DNA of 38,256 bases from Acidimicrobiaceae bacterium (GTDB lineage Bacteria; Actinomycetota; Acidimicrobiia; Acidimicrobiales; RAAP-2): positions 1-38,256 of the forward strand of contig PNAT01000115.1 of assembly GCA_003169675.1 (NCBI GenBank), in the 5' to 3' direction. The notes below the pieces were generated by a model. The model was given only the letters and a program-made list of their open reading frames with translations, was not told the DNA's origin and ran no database searches. The translations under genes were made by a program, and so were the position numbers. Positions 17,012 through 25,303 of this stretch are shown piece after piece. The first letter of the stretch is position 1. Each line of letters starts with the position of its first letter.

Positions 17012-18984
17012 TGGTTCCCGCCCAACGCCATCGCGTCCTGATCGCCAACCGGGGGGAGATTGCCCGCCGGCTCATCCGTGGTGCCCATGACGCCGGCTGG
17101 GAGGCCGTAGCCGTCTTTGCGTCCGACGACGCGTCGAGCCCGCATGTGGGAGAAGCCGACGTTGCCATCCTCTTGCCCGGGTCATCATTGGCGGAGACCT
17201 ACCTCAACCCACGGGCACTCATCCATGCGGCCCACGAATCCGGGGCGGGAACCCTCCATCCCGGATACGGGTTTCTCTCCGAGAACCCCATCCTGGCCGA
17301 AGCGTGTGCCAAGGGGGACATCGTCTGGGTGGGGCCTCCACCCGAGGCGATGCGAATCATGGGACACAAGCCACGAGCCAAGGAGACGGTGTCAGCGGCC
17401 GGAGTACCCGTGCTCCCGAGCGTGGTCTTGTCCGCCGACATTTCCGGTGGTGAGTTGACGCAGGCGGCGGAATCGGTCGGGTATCCGATCCTGGTCAAGG
17501 CATCTGCCGGTGGGGGCGGGCGTGGCATGCGCCTTGTCGGCGAGCCCGGTCAGCTCGTTGATGCTGTCTCGGCGGCGCGGCGGGAAGCCGCGGCGGCGTT
17601 CGGTTCCGATGAATTGTTCCTGGAGAAGCACCTGCCGTCGCCGCGCCACATCGAAGTCCAGGTGATCGGTGACACCCATGGAGCGGTCCTCCATCTCTTC
17701 GACCGTGAGTGCTCAGTGCAGCGCCGCCACCAGAAGGTCATTGAGGAAGCGCCAGCGGCTTTGGTCGATGTCGAGACACGTTCCCGCATGTGGCAGGCAG
17801 CCATCTTGGCGGCCCGGTCCGTCGGCTACTACGGCGTGGGCACCGTTGAGTTCCTTGTCGACCCGAGTGGCTTCTACTTCTTGGAGATGAACACCCGCCT
17901 TCAAGTTGAGCACGGTGTCACGGAGTTGGTGACCGGTCTGGACCTGGTGGGTCTTCAACTGTTGGTCGCATCCGGCCAGCCGCTTCCCCTGACTCAGGAA
18001 CACATCTCCATTTCTGGTCACGCCGTTGAGGCTCGGTTGTGCGCGGAGAGACCGCGGGACGACTACCAACCCACACCGGGCACGGCCGATCATGTGCGCT
18101 GGCCCGAGGGCGATGGCATTCGCACCGATGGCGCCATTGAGTCAGGGAGTACGGTGAGTCCGGCCTACGACTCGTTGGTGGCCAAGGTCATGGCCGAGGG
18201 CGAGAGTCGTCACGTGGCCATCGCCAGGCTGAGCAGGGCGATGGCCGCACTCGAAATCGACGGGTTGGAGACCAATCGGGACATGATCGGCGCCATTCTC
18301 TCCGACGGTGCTTTTCAACAAGGCAACATCGGGGTCGAATTCCTGGACAACCGCGCCGACCTGCGTGATGCCGGTCTTCCCGAGGCAACCCGCCACCGTC
18401 ATGCTGCGGCCGTGGCCTTCTCCCTCCTTGATGCTCGAGCGGGGCGAAGTCTGGTGCCGGTCCGTGCCGCGGGGTGGCGCAATGTCGGCACGGCGCTGCA
18501 CAGCGACCTGTTCGTTGATGCGGCGGGCACCATTGAAGTGCGGGTTCCCGCGCCCGATGGTCCGGCCAGCATTCTCGTCGGTGACGAGTGGCACGAGGTG
18601 GGCACCGCCGTGACCGATGACGGCGTGGTGGATCTCACGTCCTCTGGTATGCGGCGACGGTACCGGGTGCGAATCTCGGCCCACTGGGCCTTTGTCAATG
18701 GACCTGAAGGACAGTCGACGTTTGCGCTGCGAAATGAGGATGATCCCGACGAGCAGAATGGCGTTGCCGGAGAGTGCCGAGCGCCTCTTCCCGGCACCGT
18801 TACCAAGGTCCTTGTGGCCGTAGGGGACGATGTCTGCGAGGGGGCCGGACTGTTGGTTCTCGAGGCCATGAAGATGGAGCACACGCTCCGGGCGGGGGGT
18901 GCCGGAACGGTCAGTCGGATCCTGTGTGGGCCGAGCCAGCAGGTGGATGTGGGTGACCTCCTCATGGCGGTTGATCCCGCGTGA
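17011..18984 (+). CDS. Acyl-CoA carboxylase biotin carboxylase/BCCP (alpha) subunit
   Basis: ATP-dependent biotin carboxylase fused to its biotin carrier (657 aa), partner of the beta subunit just upstream. Order: N-terminal domain (RVLIANRGEIARR, HPGYGFLSEN at 83-92), ATP-grasp with Lys163 and glycine loop ASAGGGGRGM, EMNTRLQVEHGVTE, a linker domain (about 470-580), and a C-terminal biotinyl domain with EAMKMEH, where biotin would attach to Lys621. Length and domain order match the MCC/GCC alpha subunits. The GTG of the AtuA-like gene overlaps its stop. Confidence 0.95.
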   Translation: MVPAQRHRVLIANRGEIARRLIRGAHDAGWEAVAVFASDDASSPHVGEADVAILLPGSSLAETYLNPRALIHAAHESGAGTLHPGYGFLSENPILAEACAKGDIVWVGPPPEAMRIMGHKPRAKETVSAAGVPVLPSVVLSADISGGELTQAAESVGYPILVKASAGGGGRGMRLVGEPGQLVDAVSAARREAAAAFGSDELFLEKHLPSPRHIEVQVIGDTHGAVLHLFDRECSVQRRHQKVIEEAPAALVDVETRSRMWQAAILAARSVGYYGVGTVEFLVDPSGFYFLEMNTRLQVEHGVTELVTGLDLVGLQLLVASGQPLPLTQEHISISGHAVEARLCAERPRDDYQPTPGTADHVRWPEGDGIRTDGAIESGSTVSPAYDSLVAKVMAEGESRHVAIARLSRAMAALEIDGLETNRDMIGAILSDGAFQQGNIGVEFLDNRADLRDAGLPEATRHRHAAAVAFSLLDARAGRSLVPVRAAGWRNVGTALHSDLFVDAAGTIEVRVPAPDGPASILVGDEWHEVGTAVTDDGVVDLTSSGMRRRYRVRISAHWAFVNGPEGQSTFALRNEDDPDEQNGVAGECRAPLPGTVTKVLVAVGDDVCEGAGLLVLEAMKMEHTLRAGGAGTVSRILCGPSQQVDVGDLLMAVDPA

Positions 18985-20819
18985 CCGGCTCACCCGGGGT
19001 GCTTCGGATTGCCAACTGCAGTGGTTTTTTTGGCGATCGTGTCTCAGCGGCCCGCGAGATGGTCGAAGGTGGGCCGATCGACGTGCTGACCGGAGATTGG
19101 TTGGCCGAGCTCACGATGTACATCCTCCACAAGACCCGGGACCGCAGTGGAGGGTATGCGCGGACCTTTCTCCGTCAGCTCGAGGAGGTGCTCCCCACCT
19201 GCCTGGAGCGTGGCATCACCGTCGTTTCCAATGCTGGCGGGCTCAATCCGGAGGGGCTGGCGGCCGCCGTAAAGGAACTGGCCAGGCGCCAGGGTCTCGA
19301 GGTGAGGGTGGCATCGGTGTCGGGTGATGACATCACCCGCCGGGTTCCTGAGCTTCAAGCAGCTGGAGTGCCGTTCGTCAACCTTGACACCGGAGAGCCT
19401 CTGCCCACGGACGCTCCTTTGGTGACCGCCAACGCGTATCTGGGAGCGAGGCCTATTGCTGATGCACTGGCGGCGGGGGCACAAGTCGTGGTGACCGGCC
19501 GGGTCACCGACGCGTCGGTCGTGGTCGGCCCGGCGCTCCACACGTTCGGCTGGGACGATGGGGACTTCGACGCCATTGCCGGTGGCGTCGTGGCGGGTCA
19601 CGTCATTGAATGCGGCGCCCAATGCTGCGGAGGCAATTACGCCTTCTTCGAGGACATCCCACAACCGAACCGGATCGGCTTCCCCATCGCGGAGCTCGCT
19701 TCGGACGGATCGTCCGTCATCACCAAGCATCCGGGCACCGGTGGCGCGGTCACCGTCGGCACCGTCACGGCCCAGTTGCTTTATGAGATCGGCGGGCCGC
19801 GCTATCTCAGCCCCGACGCCGTGGCCCGCTTCGATTCGATCGCCCTTGAGCAGGAGGGACCCGACCGCGTGCGGATCGGCGCCGTGAGAGGCGAGACGCC
19901 TCCCGCATCCTTGAAGGTGACGGCAAATCTCCATGCCGGTTGGCGCAACTCAATGACTCTGGCCCTCACCGGTGCCCAAGTGACGGGCAAGGCGCGCCGG
20001 GCCGCTGAGACGGTATGGGCCGGCATTCCCGGCGGACGGTCTTCCTTCGAAGAAACGTCGGAAGATCTTTCGGGCGACCTGACCGGTCACGGCATGGCCT
20101 TCCTGCGCCTGGGTGTGCGAGGCCACGACGAGCAAGCGGTAGGACGCGCCTTCTCCGGGGCCGTCGTCGAGACAAGCCTGGCCAGCTACCCCGGTACGTT
20201 CTTCACGTCGGCCCCAACGGCCGCCCAGGGTGTGGCCCGGTACTGGCCGACCACTATTGCGGTCGGCGAAGTGGTTCCCCGCATTGAGTGCGACGGGAAG
20301 CCGATTCTTGCGTCCCCTCCGACACTGTTCCCCATTCATCAGAGCGCCGACCCGGCCCCAGGTGTTCCGGCTGCGTCACGATCAGCTTCTCTCGGTGAGA
20401 CAATGCGTGTTCCCCTCTGGGTCCTGGTCGGTGCCCGTTCGGGCGACAAGGGGGGGAACGCGAATATCGGAATTTGGGCCGATGACGATGACGTCGCCCA
20501 ATGGCTGCAGGACGAATTTGACTGCAAACTATTCACCGCAGCCCTGCCCGAAGTTGAGCCGTTTTCCGTGAGCCGGTATCCGCTTCCCAATCTGCGAGCC
20601 GTGAATTTTGTTGTACACGGGATCCTGGGGTGGGGTGTGGCATCGAATCTGCGCCTGGATACACAGGCCAAGGGATTGGGCGAGCTCCTACGGTCGAGAG
20701 TGGTCGAGGTACCCGCGTCTCTGGTGGCAAGTGGAATGCCATCGGAGCGATGGGCCACGATGCCCGCGGCCGACCGCGCTAGCTTCGTCAACGGAGTGGA
20801 GCATTCCCCTCCTACTTGA
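18981..20819 (+). CDS. AtuA-like protein (DUF1446 plus C-terminal AtuA-like domain)
   Basis: Member of the acyclic-terpene-utilisation AtuA family (612 aa); biochemical function not established, although the family is linked to acyl-CoA carboxylase pathways. The DUF1446 part begins with RIANCSGFFGDR and contains TGRVTDASVVVGP and HVIECGAQCCGGNYAFF. The C-terminal domain (from about 475) has the characteristic LVGARSGDKGGNANIGIW. It starts with GTG overlapping the carboxylase stop (GTGA). Its presence right after the two carboxylase subunits is the best evidence for an Atu-like pathway. It ends 19 bases before the MFS gene. Confidence 0.9.
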   Translation: MTGSPGVLRIANCSGFFGDRVSAAREMVEGGPIDVLTGDWLAELTMYILHKTRDRSGGYARTFLRQLEEVLPTCLERGITVVSNAGGLNPEGLAAAVKELARRQGLEVRVASVSGDDITRRVPELQAAGVPFVNLDTGEPLPTDAPLVTANAYLGARPIADALAAGAQVVVTGRVTDASVVVGPALHTFGWDDGDFDAIAGGVVAGHVIECGAQCCGGNYAFFEDIPQPNRIGFPIAELASDGSSVITKHPGTGGAVTVGTVTAQLLYEIGGPRYLSPDAVARFDSIALEQEGPDRVRIGAVRGETPPASLKVTANLHAGWRNSMTLALTGAQVTGKARRAAETVWAGIPGGRSSFEETSEDLSGDLTGHGMAFLRLGVRGHDEQAVGRAFSGAVVETSLASYPGTFFTSAPTAAQGVARYWPTTIAVGEVVPRIECDGKPILASPPTLFPIHQSADPAPGVPAASRSASLGETMRVPLWVLVGARSGDKGGNANIGIWADDDDVAQWLQDEFDCKLFTAALPEVEPFSVSRYPLPNLRAVNFVVHGILGWGVASNLRLDTQAKGLGELLRSRVVEVPASLVASGMPSERWATMPAADRASFVNGVEHSPPT

Positions 20820-20838
20820 TGAGCATCGGGGGTCTGAA

Positions 20839-22665
20839 ATGAGTCCAGGAGCGTCGGCTGACGCCGCAGCGGCAGGACAGCCACACGTGCAAAGTCGAAT
20901 GGGACGCTTGCTCTTCGACCACACCATTGATGTGTACCCGAAGGGTGTGCGTCGTGCCGGCTACCTGAGCTTGGCCGTCCTGGCGACGGTCGTTTTGTAC
21001 TACGTGTACTACACGCAGACCGGAGTCACGCCGAACATCCTGGCCGGCTTCCACATGAGTTTTTCCTTCTACATCGGCATCATCGTGGTTTCCAATCTCC
21101 TGGGTGCATTTGCTTCCCTGCCGGCCAGCCAGACAGACCGATTGGGACGAACCAATGTCGTGATCTATGGACTCCTGATCGTCGGCATCCTCACCGCGAT
21201 TGGCATACCGTTGACGAACGGTCAGTGGTCCTACGGCGTGGTGACGTCGCTCATTGGCATTGTGGAGGGGGCCATTCTGGTGGCCACGCCGGCGCTCGTA
21301 CGAGACTTCAGCCCCCAACTGGGCCGAGCCTCAGCGATGGGATTCTGGACCATTGGCCCAGTGGCGGGAAGCCTGATTACTTCCCTGGTGGCCTTGCACA
21401 CGCTGAATCACTTCGGTCAGTCCCATTGGAAGAGCCAATTCGTGATTTCGGGCGTGGCGGCATTGGCCGTCTTCCTGATCTCACTCTTCGCCTTGAAGGA
21501 TCTGTCCCCGCAGCTTCGTGATCAGTTGATGGTGTCGGCACGGGATCAGGCATTGGTGGAGGCGAAGGCTCGTGGCTTGACGGACCACGAATTGTTGGAA
21601 GCAACGGAGCGGCCCTGGCGCCAGATCCTGCACTGGGACCTGGTCGGGTCGTCGATCGCCATCTCCACGTTCCTGCTCGCCTACTACGCCGCCGCCGTCC
21701 TCTTCACGATCTACTACCCGGTGATCTTCAAGAACGCCAATGGCACGAACTTCACGGTGACGCAGGCCAATGGGCTCAATACATGGTTCTGGCTGGCGGA
21801 CATCGTGGGACTCATCGTCGTCGGCCTCCTCTCGGATGCCCTGAGGGTTCGTAAACCGTTCATGCTCTTGGGCGCAGTTGTGTCAATGGTGATGCTTGTG
21901 GTGTTCCTGGGCAACGCCACCCACCCGCATACCAATTACTACACTCTGGCCTTCGAAGCCTCACTCCTGGCGGTGGGAGTTTCGCTTGTCTTTGCGCCAT
22001 GGATGGCCGGGTACACCGAAAGCGTCGAGAACAGGAACCCCGCACTCGTCGCCACGGGATTGGCCCTTTGGGGCTGGATCATCCGCCTGACCGTCGGATT
22101 GTCGTTCATCGTGCTTCCGCTGGTGATCACCAGCGTCAATCCGATTGTGGACAACCTGCCGGTGGCGGACACAATCATTCACGGCCAATCCATACAGGAC
22201 TTTGCGGCTCGGCACCCGGACGTGATCACCTTTGCCAGGGCCCATCAGCCCCTCCTGACCTTGCTGGCCAAGGATCCGGCAGCCGCGGCCGCCGTGGCCA
22301 AGGACGCCTCGGCGTCCAACATCGCAGCGGCCGAAAAGGCATTTGGATCGAAGGGACTCCTTGAACTGGCAGCCTTCAAGAACCAGTTGCAGACATTGGT
22401 TCAGCCGTACACGGATCAGCTGGCGTTCATTCAGGCTCATCAGTCGGCGTTGAACGATCTGCAGTCGGCCCAGAGCAAGGCGCCACATCAGTGGCAGCGC
22501 TGGTTCTATGTCGATCTGGTTGGGATGGTCGTTTTCGTCCCATTGATCTGGTTGACCAAGGGGCGTTGGAACCCAGCGTCGGCCCGACGTGATTTCGAGG
22601 AACATGAGGCCCGCGTGCGGGAGGAATACTCCCGGTTGATCGGTGAAGAGGCAGTCGCCGTCTGA
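20839..22665 (+). CDS. MFS transporter with a long insertion before the last helix
   Basis: Major facilitator of 608 aa, last gene of the carboxylase operon and a good candidate for substrate uptake. The first half shows LPASQTDRLGRTNVV (motif A-like loop) and ATPALVRDFSPQLGRASAMGF. A hydrophilic Ala/Gln-rich helical segment of about 130 residues (about 435-565) separates the penultimate helix from the final one (YVDLVGMVVFVPLIWL). Such an insertion is unusual for MFS proteins in general. The ATG at 20839 is chosen because of the GGGGG ribosome site; the frame upstream overlaps the AtuA-like gene and is not protein-like for a transporter. Confidence 0.9.
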   Translation: MSPGASADAAAAGQPHVQSRMGRLLFDHTIDVYPKGVRRAGYLSLAVLATVVLYYVYYTQTGVTPNILAGFHMSFSFYIGIIVVSNLLGAFASLPASQTDRLGRTNVVIYGLLIVGILTAIGIPLTNGQWSYGVVTSLIGIVEGAILVATPALVRDFSPQLGRASAMGFWTIGPVAGSLITSLVALHTLNHFGQSHWKSQFVISGVAALAVFLISLFALKDLSPQLRDQLMVSARDQALVEAKARGLTDHELLEATERPWRQILHWDLVGSSIAISTFLLAYYAAAVLFTIYYPVIFKNANGTNFTVTQANGLNTWFWLADIVGLIVVGLLSDALRVRKPFMLLGAVVSMVMLVVFLGNATHPHTNYYTLAFEASLLAVGVSLVFAPWMAGYTESVENRNPALVATGLALWGWIIRLTVGLSFIVLPLVITSVNPIVDNLPVADTIIHGQSIQDFAARHPDVITFARAHQPLLTLLAKDPAAAAAVAKDASASNIAAAEKAFGSKGLLELAAFKNQLQTLVQPYTDQLAFIQAHQSALNDLQSAQSKAPHQWQRWFYVDLVGMVVFVPLIWLTKGRWNPASARRDFEEHEARVREEYSRLIGEEAVAV

Positions 22666-22695
22666 TCAGGCGCATCGGTCTGGCAGGATGACAAA

Positions 22696-23859
22696 GTGGA
22701 GACGCTCATCCGCCTGGCGGCCTTAGTTTCCGGAATCGCCATTGTCGCCGGGACGGCGTGGAGTGTGTTCACGTCCCTGGTGGTCCCTCGGGTGACTTCG
22801 TCACGCGCCATGCGAGCTATTGCCCGGTTTCTTGGGGTGTCGGTACGCCGTCTGTCACCCCATCTCCCGAATTACGAGGTACGGGACAGGGTTTTGTCGT
22901 TCATCGGTCCCGCCGCCATGGTCATGCTGTTCGCGGTGTGGCTCGTTCTCCTCGTCTTGGGCTTCGGCTTGATCATTTGGTGGGCCAGCAGTCGGGACTT
23001 CGGTTCGGCCATGGCGATCTCAGGTTCGTCAGTCTTCACGCTTGGAATTGCCACGGGGAATGAAGGCGGAACCAAGGCCCTTGAGATCATCGCCGCCGGA
23101 ACCGGTTTGCTGGTCGTGGCGCTGGAAATCGCCTATCTGCCGGCGCTCTACAACGCATTTGCCACCCGGGAGACCGAAGTGACCCTCCTGGCCACCCGGT
23201 CGGGCATCCCGGCCTGGGGACCTGAGATCCTGGCCCGTCACCACATGTTGATGACCATGGACGAGCTCCCGCCCCTCTATTCGGACTGGGAGCGCTGGGC
23301 CGCGGCCGTATCGGAGAGTCACGCCAACTATCCCGCCCTCATGTGGTTCCGATCCCCGGTGTCCTCGCGCAGCTGGCTCGTGGGTTTGGTCGCCATGATG
23401 GACTCGGCCGCGCTTTACCACTCGGTCAGCCCTCAGCAGACGCCGCATCAAGCTCGGCTTTGCCTTTCCATGGGCACTGGCTGCCTCCGCTCCATGGCCC
23501 GGGCGCTTCAGGTGCCCCATGAGACCGACCCGCTTCCTACAGCCGGCATCCGCCTCACTCGAGAAGAGTTCGCTGACGGTTTCCGGCGACTCGAATCGAT
23601 CAAGTTCCCTCTGGAACGCGACCTGGAAGATTCATGGCGCCACTTCCAGGGGTGGAGAGTCAACTACGAGCCGATTGTCGACGCCCTGACCCGGTTGATC
23701 GTGCCTCCGCCGGCACCATGGTTTCTTGCCCGCCCCAATTTGGGCATGGCCGAATGGCCGGCCGTGCTCAACCGCACACCGGACGATCCCGACGGTGTTC
23801 AGGCCTTCGGGTCGAGCAAGACCTTCAAGACACCGTCGGCTCGGGAGTCGAAGAGCTGA
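22696..23859 (+). CDS. Membrane protein with a channel-like pore motif
   Basis: Not firmly assigned. It has 387 residues: one N-terminal helix (about 5-30), a hydrophobic helix (about 72-98), a short re-entrant-looking segment (SGSSVFTLGIATG, about 107-120) and another helix (about 127-155), then a soluble domain of about 230 residues. The helix-loop-helix with TLG near its centre recalls two-helix potassium channels, but the filter is not canonical TVGYG. The start is GTG, with GGCAGGA eight bases upstream. Its last 61 bases overlap the end of the convergent alcohol dehydrogenase, so the final 20 residues are antisense to that gene. Confidence 0.75.
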   Translation: METLIRLAALVSGIAIVAGTAWSVFTSLVVPRVTSSRAMRAIARFLGVSVRRLSPHLPNYEVRDRVLSFIGPAAMVMLFAVWLVLLVLGFGLIIWWASSRDFGSAMAISGSSVFTLGIATGNEGGTKALEIIAAGTGLLVVALEIAYLPALYNAFATRETEVTLLATRSGIPAWGPEILARHHMLMTMDELPPLYSDWERWAAAVSESHANYPALMWFRSPVSSRSWLVGLVAMMDSAALYHSVSPQQTPHQARLCLSMGTGCLRSMARALQVPHETDPLPTAGIRLTREEFADGFRRLESIKFPLERDLEDSWRHFQGWRVNYEPIVDALTRLIVPPPAPWFLARPNLGMAEWPAVLNRTPDDPDGVQAFGSSKTFKTPSARESKS

Positions 23860-24842
23860 TACGCCTCGGCCACCTGGCTGAGGCCCATGTGATGGGTGAA
23901 CGTCTCGGCCAGGGAGAACTTCCCGGCCTGGACCAACGGGACGAGCGCCGACCACGTCCCGGGCACCGGGGCGAAGATGGCACGCACCGTCAGGCTCTTG
24001 AGAAAGACCAGGCCCATGGGGAACGGAAGAGCCATGGCGAGATTGACGCCGACCACGGACACCGTGCCGCCCGTGGAGGCGCAGGAGAGGGCATCGAGCA
24101 CGGTGGCGTCGGCCCCGACCGCTTCAATGACGGAATCGGCGCCCCATCCGGACGTGGCTTCGAGTACCTGTTGGGATCCGGGAGCGATCCTGGCGTCAAT
24201 GGGCTCAGCCCCCAATCTCTCTGCACGGGCCAGTCGTTCGGGCACCATGTCGACGGCGAGGATCCGGGCCGGTCCGTACAACTTGGCGCACTGCAACGCC
24301 ATGATGCCGACCGGACCGAGTCCAACGACCACCACCGTCGATCCGGGCCGGATGGCGGCTCGTTCCGCACCGGCATACCCGGTGGGGAGGATGTCGGTCA
24401 GCAGGACCGCCTCTTCGTCAGTCACCCCATCGGGGATAGGCAAGGCAAAGGCATCAGCAAAGGGGACCGCCATCGCCTCGGCCTGGCCTCCGGGCAAATC
24501 GGCCATGGTGCCGAAGGCGGCGGATTGCCCGGCCCGGCACAGGTTGGGCTGACCGGCCACGCAGGGCGCGCAGAGGCCACACCCAATTACTCCCGACACA
24601 AGTACCCGGTCACCCACACTGAGCGTGCGAACCGAGGCTCCGGCTTCGGCCACCGTGCCGATCGCCTCGTGGCCCAAGCGGATACCCAACCCAGTAGGAG
24701 CGTCGTGGTAGAGATGCAAGTCAGATCCGCAAATGGCCGTTCGTTCCACGGTGACGATCACCCCGTGCGGCCCGGGAAGCACGGGGTCGGGAACCTCCAG
24801 CAGCCGGACCTCCATGGGACCTTGCAGAACGGTTGCTTTCAT
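23799..24842 (-). CDS. Zinc-dependent alcohol dehydrogenase (MDR family)
   Basis: Medium-chain NAD(P)-dependent alcohol dehydrogenase (347 aa). Catalytic zinc ligands Cys38 (ICGSD) and His58-Glu59 (GHE); structural zinc cysteines 88, 91, 94 and 102 (CGLCAPCVAGQPNLC); Rossmann loop VVGLGPVGIMALQ. It ends with the usual KVLLDP. The ATG at 24842 is preceded at six bases by TAGCGT (24849-24854), consistent with leaderless expression. The substrate is unknown. It is adjacent to, but not co-directional with, the acyl-CoA operon, so a role in oxidising terpene alcohols is only a possibility. Confidence 0.92.
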   Translation of the reverse strand: MKATVLQGPMEVRLLEVPDPVLPGPHGVIVTVERTAICGSDLHLYHDAPTGLGIRLGHEAIGTVAEAGASVRTLSVGDRVLVSGVIGCGLCAPCVAGQPNLCRAGQSAAFGTMADLPGGQAEAMAVPFADAFALPIPDGVTDEEAVLLTDILPTGYAGAERAAIRPGSTVVVVGLGPVGIMALQCAKLYGPARILAVDMVPERLARAERLGAEPIDARIAPGSQQVLEATSGWGADSVIEAVGADATVLDALSCASTGGTVSVVGVNLAMALPFPMGLVFLKSLTVRAIFAPVPGTWSALVPLVQAGKFSLAETFTHHMGLSQVAEAYQLFDSRADGVLKVLLDPKA

Positions 24843-24865
24843 TCCCGAACGCTATCTTGCGGTAC

Positions 24866-24871
24866 TACACT
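24866..24871 (+). promoter_or_regulatory. Possible -10 box for clpS
   Basis: TACACT in the 160-base gap between the divergent dehydrogenase and clpS. Transcription from here would begin near 24878 and include the whole 9-bp repeat in the 5' part of the mRNA. No good -35 box was found. Confidence 0.3.
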
Positions 24872-24897
24872 GCACAGGTCCGAAAATCGGCCGACTG

Positions 24898-24996
24898 ACC
24901 ATCATGACCATCATGACCATCATGACCATCATGACCATCATGACCATCATGACCATCATGACCATCATGACCATCATGACCATCATGACCATCACG
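24898..24996. repeat. 9-bp tandem repeat: ten perfect copies plus one variant
   Basis: The unit ACCATCATG is repeated perfectly ten times (24898-24987) and is followed by one copy with a single change (ACCATCACG, 24988-24996). It lies directly before the likely clpS start. The unit length is a multiple of three, so copy-number change would not shift frame. In the clpS frame it reads Thr-Ile-Met with an ATG in every unit; in another frame it would read His-His-Asp. Such a perfect array is prone to slipped-strand length change. Confidence 0.97.
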
Positions 24997-25002
24997 CTCA
25001 AC

Positions 25003-25296
25003 ATGCCATCGACCATCTCCAGTCCCGTGCTCAATGACGCGGACGTCGATTCGTTCTTCGACACGGAAGACCTGTGGGCTGTGATCGTCTGGAACGATGA
25101 TGTCACCACCTTCCAGACGGTGATTCAAGCGCTCGTCGAGATCTTCAACCATTCCGTTGAGCGGGCCGACCAGCTCGCCTGGAAGATCCATCAGACCGGA
25201 AAGGCCGTGGCAGCCGTTCGCCCAAAGGATGAGGCAGAAGCTGCCGTCAAGGACCTCCACCGACGGAAGATCTCGGCATCACTGGCGCCCGCCTGA
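25003..25296 (+). CDS. clpS: ATP-dependent Clp protease adaptor ClpS
   Basis: N-end-rule adaptor that delivers substrates with destabilising N-termini to ClpAP/ClpCP. From the ATG at 25003 it is 97 aa, normal for the family. Seen: WAVIVWNDDVTTFQTV (the VWNDD substrate pocket region), a helix ending HQTGKAV, and AVKDLHRRKISASL at the C-terminus. There is no ribosome site before 25003. In-frame ATGs occur in each upstream repeat unit (first at 24904), so a longer form with a Met-Thr-Ile repeat tail is possible. It ends seven bases before a convergent gene. Confidence 0.88.
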   Translation: MPSTISSPVLNDADVDSFFDTEDLWAVIVWNDDVTTFQTVIQALVEIFNHSVERADQLAWKIHQTGKAVAAVRPKDEAEAAVKDLHRRKISASLAPA

Positions 25297-25303
25297 CTGA
25301 CCC

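Noticed and set aside
18142-18993. 283-residue minus-strand frame inside the biotin carboxylase gene
   Set aside because: Shadow of codon bias opposite a gene with intact catalytic motifs.
24898-24996. CRISPR-like array
   Set aside because: Units are 9 bp with no spacers, so it is a simple tandem repeat.
23634-25037. Long plus-strand frame ending in a His-His-Asp repeat
   Set aside because: It is antisense to the well-supported alcohol dehydrogenase and has no family-like sequence. The His-rich part is only the clpS-proximal repeat read in another frame.
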